This document shows, piece after piece, positions 1-9,675 of a DNA stretch of 64,000 nt. The notes beneath the pieces were generated by a model. The model searched no databases. It had not been told where the DNA came from and saw nothing but the letters and a program-made list of their open reading frames with translations. Source of the DNA: Diplonema papillatum (lineage: Eukaryota; Euglenozoa; Diplonemea; Diplonemida; Diplonemidae); NCBI GenBank assembly GCA_030068145.1, contig JAPJBO010000196.1, positions 62,001 to 126,000 of the forward strand, read 5' to 3'. A program made the position numbers and the translations under genes. How positions within the stretch are numbered: position 1 is the first letter of the stretch; each line of letters starts with the position of its first letter.

Positions 1-350
1 CATAACTACTATTGGCCACAGTCAGAAATGCGAGCGTGCTCCAGAAAAGGCGAATAGACACATACAAACATCACACGCACTGCCATTAACGCTCATTTAG
101 TATGCATGCTTATGCGTATGCAGACATTTACCACGAAGGAACGATTCGACGATGACCACCCGAGACTTTAACCCTCCCCCTAGAAGGAGAAAAAAGAAGT
201 TGTCGACAACGAAAGAAAGAAAAGAACAGAAAATAAGACTCTGCATTCCGCGAAGAAGACTTGATGCTAGCATCAAACACATGAGAGGCAAGTAGCGCCT
301 GAACACGAAACTAAGATTTTCCCCCGAAATCTCAAGCGAACACTCATTAG

Positions 351-593
351 GCAACTCGGATTGATGCCAACGCCGTGCTTCGTCTGCGGTTCAACTCGGC
401 AGCGCTGTCGGACTCCGTGAGCGGACTGATGATAGCGGTGACAGCCACGGGCACTGCCGTCAGGCTCGAAGACGATCCGAACTCGAAGCTTACACCCGTG
501 AAAGACTTCATCACCGCGGCTCCGCCCGTCGGCGAAAAGGGCGACAGCAAAAAGCCGGCAGGGGACACAGTAGAGGTCCCAGAGTTGAAGTGA
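351..593 (+). CDS. Possible terminal exon of an unrecognised gene
   Basis: An open frame runs from a possible AG acceptor (ending at 350) to a stop at 591-593. It encodes about 80 residues with balanced composition and GC-rich third positions, ending in VPELK. An internal ATG lies at 375, but the frame is open back to the AG, so I read it as the last exon of a gene extending left or out of the window. A copy of the short dispersed motif around CAAGCGAAC lies immediately upstream. I recognise no domain. It could be a chance frame or part of a repeat. Confidence 0.28.
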   Translation, partial: ATRIDANAVLRLRFNSAALSDSVSGLMIAVTATGTAVRLEDDPNSKLTPVKDFITAAPPVGEKGDSKKPAGDTVEVPELK

Positions 594-1894
594 TTCGTCT
601 CGGTGTCACCCTACGCAAGGGGTTCAAGTCTTAGGGACAACGTACACACACTGTCGATAAGTGGATAAAGAAGTACGACGGCACGAAAGACCATCATGAA
701 CGACTGCTGAAGAAAGTTTCAGTGCGCGCTGGAAGCACGCACCTGCCCAACGATACTGGTAATGGTGAGGAAAATACTCTGTCCGTCCGAGGAATTCCTA
801 CAGGCTTTTTAGGGAGTTCTGCGTACAATCTTAGCTGTTCCGCGTGCATTCTTGGTGTTTCCGCTTGTAATATTAGTGTTTCCGCGTGTTATATTAGTGT
901 TTCCACGGCATCGGAACGAGGCGGGATGCCTCTGCTGCTGCCGCTGCCGCTGCCGCTGTCGAGCGAAGAAAGAGATTGGATGAGTTGACGATTGGTCCTC
1001 GCACAAGGAGCGTACGTAGCTTGGTTGAGTGGTTCCGCTCATGCCAGGCTCCATCAGTGCGCCTTCCAGACTCTCGTACCGGCCCTGCAGTTCTGGCGTT
1101 CAGTAGCACTCCGTCCTGTGGGTTGAACATTGTGTTCGTGAAGCGTCTTGGGCAGTCCCGCCTTTCTGTGTCCACAGCTTAAAATAAAACGCATCAAATG
1201 GATTTCACTCCAAACCCCCGAAGTTACAAGAGAACTTTCACTCAAAAGGAGGCCAGGCACCTTTTAGGAGGCGACCCTCTTTTTTGGCTGCCCAACGTCC
1301 GGCCTTCGCTTTTTCGTCGCGGAAGGCCCTTTTCGTTCCGCGTTCTAGCCCATTCTCTAGCTCCTCCTATGTCCGCGCACCCCCTCCTTTCCCGCCTGCG
1401 AGTCAGTTGGTGCGAAATTTGGGCGCAAACCAGGGCGAATCTCACTTCGCTGGAGAAAAGACATTCCCTCGAGCATCTCTACCGCATGGACGAAACGAAG
1501 GTCAGAGCGAGAGGATCGGGCGTATTCTATGCAGGACAGTGATGGTGAGGCACCGTGGTAAACAGCGGCAGGCAATGCGACGCGCAGTTCCAGGGGGTTG
1601 GCCAGAGGTGGTCACTAGCGCCGGCAACACTAATGCGCGGACCACTAGTTTTCTATTTCTGTTGCGAGACGGCTTGCCGACTGCCTCAGTTTTGCTCGGA
1701 TCGACCAGGATAGGAATGAGTTGAGGAGGTGACCCGCGGCATCGTCAGCGAAGGATAAGTGGCGGCGCCTTCGGACAACGCCCTTGCTCCCGCTGGCCTG
1801 ACGTTGGTTAAACGCTCGCAGGGCTCATGTCATGTTAGGATCAGAACGCGTGCCAACACCACTCTTTCCACACAGTAAATCCACAAAGTCCAAC
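594..1894. other. Gene-free stretch
   Basis: No convincing gene. Short frames overlap on both strands without domain-like content. A degenerate copy of the CAAGCGAACTTTCACT motif lies at 1218-1240. The segment 1715-1800 resembles 49001-49060 (GAGGAGGTG...CGTCAG...CGCCCTTGCTCC) and looks like a worn dispersed repeat. Confidence 0.4.
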
Positions 1895-2177
1895 TACCTA
1901 CCCCCCCCCATGAGAGGCAGTGCTCTGCCTAAACATTAAACTAAGATTTTCCCCCCGAAGAAACATTTTCCCCCCGTGTTAGTGTCGCCTCCGTTTAGCC
2001 CTTGTCAGTGTCGCCTTTTTGCCTGAAAACGCGAGGCGACACCAACACGGGAAGACGGTTCTCAATAGGGTTCCCTGTATTTGCATGAAGACTGTCTCAC
2101 GGCTTCCCGTGTTAGTGTCGCCTTTTTAGGAAAAGGTGCCTTTAGGTAGGCGACACTAACACGGGGAGGGGTAGGTA
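1895..2177. mobile_element. Double-hairpin element with TACCTACCCC ends
   Basis: The left end reads TACCTA followed by nine C; the right end reads GGGGTAGGTA, its inverted partner. Inside are two successive inverted pairs of one arm: GTGTTAGTGTCGCCT near 1976 pairs with GGCGACACCAACACGGG at 2034-2050, and the same arm at 2106-2123 pairs with its complement at 2148-2166. The flanking TA on both sides could be a target duplication. There is no coding capacity, so it would be a non-autonomous DNA transposon. A 35-bp segment at 1911-1950 recurs at 18545-18580. Two other elements in the window have the same four-arm plan with unrelated arm sequence. Confidence 0.6.
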
Positions 2178-2279
2178 CTTAGAAAAATACATATAAACGC
2201 GGACAATAGACCGGTACGGGCTACAAGGCAACCCCTACTCAACTTACGGTACTGGGACGAACGGACCTTCCTCGCCCTC

Positions 2280-3698
2280 GTGGACTGGCTCGCGGGACTT
2301 GAGTGGTCATCGACCGGCGACGTAGCATCGGTTGACCTCGCTGTCGACTTCGAGTTGTATTCCGGCTTGGACGTACGGCTGCCCAAGAAGGAGGCGAAAA
2401 CGCTTCGCGAGAAAGCGAACGGCATGCGATGCATGATCAGTGCCGTCATGAAGCTGGCGGCCCAGCAAGAGCTCGGCGGCTGCCTGCCCGGATCGATAAA
2501 GGCGGTGACCACGGCACTGTCCTTTATTGGACTGCCCAGCCTGCCGGGCCTGGAACCCAGACCCCGACACCGGATGCCCGCTACAGGAGGAATCGTCCAG
2601 GAACAGTTGAAGGGGAACGGAGCCTACGACAATGGGCCCGTGTACAACGACGAACGACGCGCGAGGGCAGGCCGGTGGCCCGCCCCCCAGAGACCTGCCG
2701 CAAACCCGGACCCCGTCCATTTTCTGGGCGCGGTGGTCGACAAGAGGAACGCGACGAAGTGCGTCGCGCACTACAAGGGGAAGTGTGAGGTCTGCCGCCG
2801 CCTCGGAGACAAACAGGGGCCCACCGTGCAGGCGTGCTGTCGGCACCACCACGCCGCCGACGACGGGCTACCCATCGCGATCTGCGACCGACACCGAATG
2901 TCCAGGTGCGCGGTCTGCAACACGCCGAAGACGTGCTGTGCCGCAGGGCACCACGGGTGCCGCGAACACAACCGCGGCCCGTGCGAAGGGTGCCGCCAGC
3001 TGCCGACGCTCGCAGAGCGACGACCCGCCGCGTGCTGCGGCAAAGGGCACCACAGTGCCGACGAACCGAAGGCTACGAAGCCCGCCGCACCACCCAACAC
3101 GAACACGCCGGCGCCCGCGGCCACGCCGCGCTCGCCTGCGGCTGAGCAACTGTCCGAGTCGCCCAGGAAGGGGCGGAAGCGTATCCTGCAGGAGACCCCG
3201 CGACCGACCACCCACCGGGGGCCGAAGCGCCCGGCCAAGAAGGCAGCGACGCGGCAACGCACGCGAACGGCGCGGTGCCTCACCAGCTCACCAACCTCCC
3301 CGCCTTCATCACCGTCATCATCACCGTCGCCCAAGACGTCATCAACGGGGAACATCATCCCCATACAAACAACCCTTCCGCGCACGCCAACCGGCGAGCC
3401 CAAAGACGCGCCTCCCAGAAGGAGGCGGAAGCGACCCCTGCAGGAGTCCTCGAAGCTCGCATCCCCGACAGGGAAGCCACGAAGATCGAAGCGATCGCGG
3501 CAGGCCGTGAACAACTCTACGCTCGATCACGAAATGGAATGCCTAACTTCTTCCCCATCGTCGACCCGGAAACAGCCAAACCGGCCCGGAAAGTCCGCAC
3601 CGCGAAAGCGAGCGGGAATTGAACTTGACTTGGAAATGGCTAGTTTGACCACATCCTCATCATCGTTGACTCTCCCGACGGACGACGTCATAAAGTAA
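2280..3698 (+). CDS. Retroelement-like 3' ORF with three Cys/His modules
   Basis: A 472-residue open frame with no ATG near its start; it stays open upstream to about 2185, so it looks 5'-truncated, with the double-hairpin element abutting it. Residues 1-95 contain GDVASVDLAVDFELYSG and a Leu/Pro-rich end resembling, to my memory, the segment after reverse transcriptase in some algal L1-like elements. Residues 161-258 hold three modules of form CxxHx4CxxC followed by CC and HH(H), a likely zinc-binding array. The rest is a low-complexity Ser/Pro/Lys/Arg tail ending in DDVIK. A 5'-truncated relative lies at 36579-37322, with the same ending and a shared 3' flank (CTTAAAGAACTCAATGCT). Decayed retrotransposon is my preferred reading; a host nuclear protein family is possible. 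Confidence 0.55.
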   Translation: MDWLAGLEWSSTGDVASVDLAVDFELYSGLDVRLPKKEAKTLREKANGMRCMISAVMKLAAQQELGGCLPGSIKAVTTALSFIGLPSLPGLEPRPRHRMPATGGIVQEQLKGNGAYDNGPVYNDERRARAGRWPAPQRPAANPDPVHFLGAVVDKRNATKCVAHYKGKCEVCRRLGDKQGPTVQACCRHHHAADDGLPIAICDRHRMSRCAVCNTPKTCCAAGHHGCREHNRGPCEGCRQLPTLAERRPAACCGKGHHSADEPKATKPAAPPNTNTPAPAATPRSPAAEQLSESPRKGRKRILQETPRPTTHRGPKRPAKKAATRQRTRTARCLTSSPTSPPSSPSSSPSPKTSSTGNIIPIQTTLPRTPTGEPKDAPPRRRRKRPLQESSKLASPTGKPRRSKRSRQAVNNSTLDHEMECLTSSPSSTRKQPNRPGKSAPRKRAGIELDLEMASLTTSSSSLTLPTDDVIK

Positions 3699-3837
3699 CG
3701 CTAGCCCGTGAACAGTGCTCGCCTGCCTTGATGGCACTTGCACCTTAAAGAACTCAATGCTCAACTTGTAGAACGTGGGGGGCCCAAGACTACACTCCAC
3801 GAAGGAATGTACTTGGTGTCGGTCACAAACAGTCCCG

Positions 3838-3988
3838 GACATGGCTAGCCATAACCCATAACGAAAGCGTGCACTAAATATACAACCCGTAACCACATAG
3901 CCCTTTCTTGCTCCAAGAGAACCCATTCATGAACGGTCACACGGAGACCCTAAAACCCCGGAATTTCAAGCGAACTTTAACTCTAAAA
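3838..3988 (+). repeat. Dispersed ~150-bp repeat upstream of NKAP
   Basis: Matches 11894-12033 closely over its full length, starting at GGACATGGCTAGCC. The last ~55 bp (CACACGGAGACCCTAAAAC...TTTCAAGCGAACTTT) also occur at 19886-19937 and 49645-49698. This copy ends about 40 bp before the likely NKAP start codon, so it may contribute promoter or leader sequence there; that is inference. Confidence 0.65.
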
Positions 3989-4030
3989 AGTGTCAGGCCC
4001 AGGTGGTGGAGGGGGGCACAGTGTTTTGAC

Positions 4031-6821
4031 ATGCCCGCCTCAAGCTGCAGCATCAGCAGCACGAGCAGCGCGAGCAGCAGTGAAGAAGAGCCGCAGACGA
4101 GCAAGCAGCAGGATTTGGTCGGGCCGAGGATCCTGCGAGAAGAAGACACCACCGGCAAACCAGAGGAAGACGCCCAGAGCGCAGGTGGCGGCGCAAATCG
4201 GCAGAGACGCGCCGCCCGCGCTCACAGCGACGAATCCAGCGATGGACGGCGAAGACCGACTACAAAAAGCTCGCACAAACACGCGCGTGGTCACTTAACA
4301 GACGAGGGTAAGCGCGACGGAGACAGGCGGAAGAGAGCAAGGGATGAAGATGACAACAAGGGCCGGGCACCCGAAGAAGAAGAAGAAGGCCGGCGGGGGA
4401 ACAAAGATCGAAGGCGAAGACACGACAAAGAAGACAACCTACCCAGCGCCAGAATCGACGAAGTGAGGAGCGAGCGCGGTGCGGGAGACAGAGACAGAGA
4501 CAGAAGAAGAGAAAGAGACCAAGCGCCAGTCGGAAGGGACAGAGAGAGGCGGGACAGGCACAGGGACAGAAGCAGCGAAGCGGACGACAGAGAAAAAAGT
4601 CGCCGGGATCAAGGCAGGGACGGACGAGACGGCGCGAGACACGGCGAAAGCGATAGAAACCCGCGCAGAGACGCAGACAGACGCAATCGAGGCACAGACA
4701 ACAGGGACAGGGAGGACGAAAGCGAACGAGACCCCCACAGAGACCCAGACAGACGTGCTCGAGGCAAAGACAACAGGGACAGGGAAGACGAAAGAGAAAG
4801 AGACCCCCGCAGAGATGCAGACAGACGTGATCGAGGCAGGGACAACAGGGACAGGGAAGACGAAAGAGAAAGAGACCCCCGCAGAGATGCAGACAGACGT
4901 GATCGAGGCAGGGACAACAGGGACAGGGAAGACGAAAGAGAAAGAGACCGAGACACAGACAGGCGAGACCGCGGCAGGTACAGAGACAACACAAGACACG
5001 GAGAAAGGGACGGAGAACGGGAAGAGCAAACCCAAAACGACCGCTTCAGAGACCGGCGCGACGTCTGCCGCGCGAGAGGCGACGACGGCTACCGCGGCAG
5101 GAACGGCCGCGACAGGGACGAGCCCTCCCGGCCCCTCCGGCCACGGGTGCCGATCACGACCGAAGAGAGGGAAGCCCACCGGAAGGAGCTCCGCAAGACG
5201 TTCGACTGCAACTGGGCCAGAAGCCCGTCGCCGCCCGCCGAGTACCTCGCGCTGCGCCTCGAGATGGAGAAGATCGAGCAGGCGAAGCGAAGGCTCGAGG
5301 AAAAGCGCAGGAAGGCCGAAGAGCGGGCGAAGAACCCGGACATGTCCTCCTCCAGCAGCAGCAGCGACGACAGCTCGTCGTCGTCGTCCGCGCCCGCTAA
5401 AGGGAAGAAGGCGTCGAAGCGCGACAAGAAGCGCGCGAAGAAGCGGAAGAAGAAGGAGCAGAAAAAGCGGCGCAAGAAGGAGAAGAAGGAGAAGAAGCGC
5501 GGCAAACGCTCCGCCCGCCGAGCCGGCAGCGACGACGCGTCGTCGTCCTCTTCCGACCGCGACGGCTCCGAGAAGGCGGTGAAAGTCCGCTTGGGTGCAC
5601 CGGCGCCCGACAACGACAGCGACGACGAAGTCGGCCCCGTGCCTTTGCAGGCGCGCCGCCCTTCTGACAAGCCGAATTACGGCCTGCACCTGGCCGGGGA
5701 GGGGGAGGCCCTCGCAGCCTACATGCAGGCCAACGCCCGGGCTCCGAGGCGAGGCGAGATCGGCATCGCCGCGAACGACATCGAGCGCTACGAGCAGTAC
5801 GGCTTCGTCATGTCCGGCAACCGGCACAAGAAAATGACCGCCGTCCGCATCAAGAAGGAAAACCAGGTGTGCCCCAGACCCGTCGGTCGGTTTCTCCTTT
5901 TTCTGGTGTCGTTGTTACTACTTGTAGAAGATTGCCAGTAACCGGATGATAACACCATGCTGGGGCACACGACGTCTCTCTCACGACGGAGTTGTGGCAA
6001 ATGCAAAAGAGACATTGCCAGTCGGCTCGCTTCTACTTATCCTTTTCCGCAAGCGGCGCTCCAAAGCGCATGCCAAAGAGGAGAATTTCATCGTCTGATT
6101 ATCGCCGAAGGATAAGGGGCAGCCGCTGGATGCGACCGGGATCTGGCAGGGTTTGCGGACCACTCCCTCTTTCTTTTGCAAGCACACGCTGAAGGGTTAC
6201 CACGTGTTCGGCGGTACTGCAGAGCCACGGGGCCTGCGGTGAAGCGGCTAACGTCTTCGCGTAGATGATGGACATCGACGTTTTGGCTAATTCTTGATGT
6301 TGGAGGAAACCCCTCGGCTCTTTTCTGTCGCCAGCGGCCTCAACGAAACATATATGCGAAAAAAACTGTCATGCAGGAACACTACCAACAGCTACACCGG
6401 CTCCTTCTTGCACCCTTGCATAATCTAACGTTCTTTATTATCCGGTGTACCAAACACGTGCATCCAGCAGGTGAAACGAGTTTCATAGGTGCAAACCCAT
6501 ACACCAGAGGGAGAAAGGGGATAGTAAGGAAACGAATACGTCATGGTTTCTGTGGAAAAAGTGGGGTATAGCGTGTGCAGTGTGCACATCGTCAGCGCGC
6601 ACAAACGTAACCCGGTCTTCTACACCTTCCTCTACGCACGAACCAGCAAGGCAAACCACCGGAACCATACACAGGTGGCGTCAGTTGAGGAGAAGCGCCA
6701 GATGCGTGACGCTGCGCACCAAGAGAGAGTCGAGAAGGAAAACCGCGTCTTGCAGTCGTTCCGCGACTTGCTGGCGACCAAAGGCGTGACGAACGACGAG
6801 GATCCGCCGAAGCCTTCGTGA
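4031..6821 (+). CDS. NKAP: NKAP/SynMuv family nuclear protein (two exons)
   Basis: Exon 1 is 4031-5866 and exon 2 is 6675-6821, joined by a phase-0 GT-AG intron. The product is about 660 residues. The first ~60 residues are Ser/Glu-rich. A long Arg/Asp/Glu RD/RS-like region follows, then a coiled Arg/Glu stretch, polySer and polyLys tracts. The C-terminus matches the conserved NKAP core: GPVPLQ, a YGLHLAGEGEALAAYMQ block, PRRGEIG, YGFVMSGNRHKKMTAVR and KKENQ. Exon 2 then supplies EEKRQM and NRVLQSFRDLLATKG, the family's usual ending, which confirms the splice. NKAP relatives in animals and plants are nuclear proteins tied to splicing and transcriptional repression. The start at 4031 is chosen because residues upstream (frame open to 3908) fall in a dispersed repeat. 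Confidence 0.88.
4653..4990 (+). repeat. 72-bp in-frame tandem repeat in NKAP RD domain
   Basis: About four and a half copies of a 24-residue unit rich in Arg and Asp (ERDPRRDADRRDRGRDNRD, then REDER). The two central copies are nearly identical in DNA, indicating recent expansion. Because the unit is a multiple of three, copy-number change would not break the frame. Confidence 0.85.
5867..6674 (+). other. NKAP intron
   Basis: An 808-bp phase-0 intron. The donor reads CAG|GTGTGC and the acceptor CACAG|GTGGCG. Retaining it would append about 25 unrelated hydrophobic residues and a stop at 5939-5941. No gene is evident inside. Confidence 0.82.
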
Positions 6822-8020
6822 TCCTGATACCCCGCAACACCCCCTCGGCCCGTATGCTGGAAGGCGCAGCAGTCACCCACAGCCCGCCTTACAACGCCCA
6901 CGCGTCCTAAACGCCCGAAAGCTATTCGTTTTTTTCTCTCGAGACATTGCGTTGTGTTCCAAAAATGTACGCCTGAGAAATGAGCGAACCAACACCAAAC
7001 TGAAGATCATGTCACTGTCACAGTTTACATGTCCGTGCTTCACATGGAGATCCCCAATTCAAGACATACCAGGTGAAAAAGAAGAAGAACAACCTGAAGA
7101 GAGGGCCCAAACTCGTGTGGATGCGTCAACGCAACAGTTTTTGAAAGGATAGCGAAAAGAGCGAAGGCATATTTTTCCTAAACGATGTTCCGTCACAAGA
7201 CGGGTGTCACGCGTTGTTCAGCGCCTGATGTACCATCGGTTACCTGCCCGGCGAATAGTTCCCGAGAGAGATTCCAGCGGGAAAACTTTGTGCGCCCTTG
7301 CAAAAAAGCAAGGGGCGACGAAGTCTAGACGTCCCCAGTCGTCGGTGAACCAGGATCCCAATTTTGCAGAGTGCCAAACTCGTACAGCCACGAATTCAAG
7401 CATCCTGACACGCGACCCTGTGCTAGGAAGCCGCGCGTACTGTTCCCTCTATCCCAAAGAAGAACTAATCGCCACGACGAAAGGAACGAGACACAAGCAG
7501 CTCTGCCTTCCGCTGAGTTGCTTTCCCTCCTCTGCGTCGAAGTCTGTTCGTTGGCGACCCCAGCAAAGCGTATCCATACGCGCTGCGCATTCCGGCTTCC
7601 GAGCCGATGTCCTGCGCGGCAAAAAAGCATCCGAAAGGCCCATCGGATGAACTAGCCTCGATGTCTTCTTCTGTCGCCTTCTTCCTCTGGGCCCCGGGAG
7701 GGGGAGCCGTCAAATCAAGGCGGGTGCTCCTTTTCTTGCTTCAACCCTCTCAGCAGCGCGCAAAGATAAGTAACCTCTCCATCCCTTCCAGTCTTCTCCT
7801 TCGCGCATTCGTTCTCTCGAGCCCCGAGTAGGACCAATCGCCACGGCAACACATAAAAGGAAGAGTTCAGTTTGCCAGAGCAGAACTCTGCTTGAGGCTT
7901 CGGGATATTAAAGTCTTCGGACGGCCTGTGTGGGGGACTCTGTGTATCTAACTGCGCGTAAACTGGGGTGAGTAGGTGAGTGTAGTGCGTGCGGGTTCGT
8001 GCACTCTGCACTCAAAACGA
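6822..8020. other. Gene-free stretch
   Basis: Short overlapping frames only. I see no domain, no RNA gene and no clear tandem repeat. The composition is that of the intergenic background. Confidence 0.4.
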
Positions 8021-8029
8021 AATAGTCCA

Positions 8030-8465
8030 GGTGCGGGGGAAAGGGAAAGGGAAGGCATCAACCGCCTTCGGGTGGGCTTGACACTCGCTGTCGTTGGAGG
8101 GTGGGAAACAGAAAAGGCACCCCACCGAAATATACTGGGGAATTGGAGCAGGCGTCTCCTGGCCTCTCGCACTGGCCTGGCTACGTGGGGCTCGTGCTGA
8201 CCCCTTCCTCCGGTCCAGGCGACGACGTGTACATCGAAGCGTTGCTGTGGTACTGGGGGCTGGACGGTCGCCCCGTGAACGACGACGAGGCGGGCAACGC
8301 CTTCGAACGAGCAGCGCTGCTCGGCCACCCGGCCGCCCAGTTCCAGATGGGCGTGTTTTATAACTGCGGCGGCCTGCGGGAGCGGGACGCGGACCGGGCG
8401 CGGGAGTGGGAGGAGCACGTGCCCTGGTTCATCGCCCGAGCCGCCTCCCGCAACACTTTGGGGCA
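8030..8465 (+). pseudogene. Truncated tandem copy of Sel1-repeat gene
   Basis: The segment duplicates 8525-8955 at an offset of about 480 bp. The coding part (from 8219) reads GDDVYIEALLWYWGLDG through VPWFIARAA, nearly identical to the start of the downstream gene, but lacks four residues (FATV) after the DRAREW motif. It then departs into unrelated sequence and stops at 8529. The upstream part shares the dispersed CCTTCGGGTGGGCTTG repeat with the intact gene. The Sel1 array is incomplete, so this is probably a non-functional partial duplicate, though the frame from 8101 to 8529 is open. Confidence 0.7.
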
Positions 8466-8651
8466 GCGAATCCTCGTAGGATCCTCCGTTTTCTCAGGCC
8501 CTCCACAAGTTTTCATCACTCAAAAATAGCCCAGGAGCGGGGAAAGGAAAAACGAAAGGCAGGAACCGCCTTCGGGTGGGCTTGGCACTCGCTGTCGTTG
8601 GGGGGTGGGAAAAAAGAAAAGAGCCACCCCACCCGTTCCCTGGTCAACGCG

Positions 8652-9668
8652 ATGCCCGCCGGGCCTCCTATCACGGCAAGGGTGCCGCCTGGCGACGACG
8701 TGTACAACGAAGCGTTGCTGTGGTACTGGGGGCTGGACGGCCACCCCGTGAACGACGACGAGGCGGGCAGCGCCTTCGAACGGGCAGCGCTGCTCGGCCA
8801 CCCGGCCGCCCAGTTCCAGATGGGCGTGTTTTATAAGTGCGGCGGCCTGCGGGAGCGGGACGCGGACCGGGCGCGGGAGTGGTTCGCTACCGTCGAGGAG
8901 CACGTGCCCTGGTTCATCGCACGGGCCGTCTCCGGCAACGCCTTGGGGCAGTGGCAGCTATCGCGGCTGATTGCGCACGGCGTCGTCAGTCGCGACGGTG
9001 ATGATTTCCTCGAGTGGTGCACTGCCGCCGCGGAGCAGGGATACGCGCTCGCGCAGTTTGACCTCTCGCAGTGCTACGAATACGGCGAAGGCACTCCCCG
9101 TGACTACAGCAAGGCTGTATTCTGGTGCAAGCGCGCCGCCGCGCAAGGCATGGTCGAGGCCGTCTACTACTACGGCAACTACCTCTGCTCCGGCGGCGTC
9201 TCCGGCGGCGGGCTGAGCGGCAAGAAAACCGTTGCAGAAACGATGGCCGAGGCCGCGCAGTGTCTCCGGGTTGCAGCGAACCGGGGACACCCTGAAGCGC
9301 AGCACGCGCTGGCTCACTTGTACATGAAGTCGTCGCCTCTCGACCGGAGGCGGGCGTGTCGGTGGTATAAGAACGCCCGGGACAACGGCGTGCCTGCCCT
9401 TCGAAACGAGGGCTGCGCGGCCTGCCTCATGCTGGCCGCCTGCTCCGGGGGGATGTCGACGAAGGTGCGCATCAGCCTCGCGCCGTCGTACTTCCAGTCG
9501 CACATGACGCTGACGTCTCGGCCCGTCCCGACGACGGCGGTCGCCGCGTCTCCTCCGGGGCCGGGGGCCATCCCGATGCTGCCCGGCCCTTTAAGCGCCG
9601 GGCCGGCCGCGGCCGACGACAGTCCAGTCCCAGCCGCCGGCGCAGGGCTCGCGCCCGTGCCGAGTTGA
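8652..9668 (+). CDS. Sel1-like repeat protein (copy A)
   Basis: 338 residues from an ATG at 8652. Four to five Sel1-like repeats lie between about residues 10 and 240, with the usual A.AQF.LG.xY.xG pattern: AAQFQMGVFYKCGG, ALAQFDLSQCYEYGEG, then AVFWCKRAAAQGMVEA, and PEAQHALAHLYMKS. Sel1 repeats form alpha-alpha superhelices used as protein-binding scaffolds. There is no signal peptide or membrane span. The last ~90 residues are Ala/Pro/Ser-rich and unstructured. It is a clear paralogue of 25026-26462 (shared EALLWYWGLEG-type start and FKCGGLR motif). A truncated copy precedes it and a 172-bp satellite begins right after the stop. Confidence 0.8.
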   Translation: MPAGPPITARVPPGDDVYNEALLWYWGLDGHPVNDDEAGSAFERAALLGHPAAQFQMGVFYKCGGLRERDADRAREWFATVEEHVPWFIARAVSGNALGQWQLSRLIAHGVVSRDGDDFLEWCTAAAEQGYALAQFDLSQCYEYGEGTPRDYSKAVFWCKRAAAQGMVEAVYYYGNYLCSGGVSGGGLSGKKTVAETMAEAAQCLRVAANRGHPEAQHALAHLYMKSSPLDRRRACRWYKNARDNGVPALRNEGCAACLMLAACSGGMSTKVRISLAPSYFQSHMTLTSRPVPTTAVAASPPGPGAIPMLPGPLSAGPAAADDSPVPAAGAGLAPVPS

Positions 9669-9675
9669 TAATTGC

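Noticed and set aside
600..640. Possible tRNA T-arm-like GGGGTTCAAGTCTTA
   Set aside because: No matching acceptor stem, D-arm or anticodon arm around it.
2280..3698. Giant-virus origin of the window
   Set aside because: A spliced NKAP gene, non-LTR remnants, microsatellites and snoRNA-like arrays fit a nuclear genome; no viral core gene is visible.
4439..5827. 462-codon minus-strand ORF opposite NKAP
   Set aside because: Antisense shadow of a low-complexity Arg/Asp/Glu coding region; the plus strand has clear NKAP motifs.
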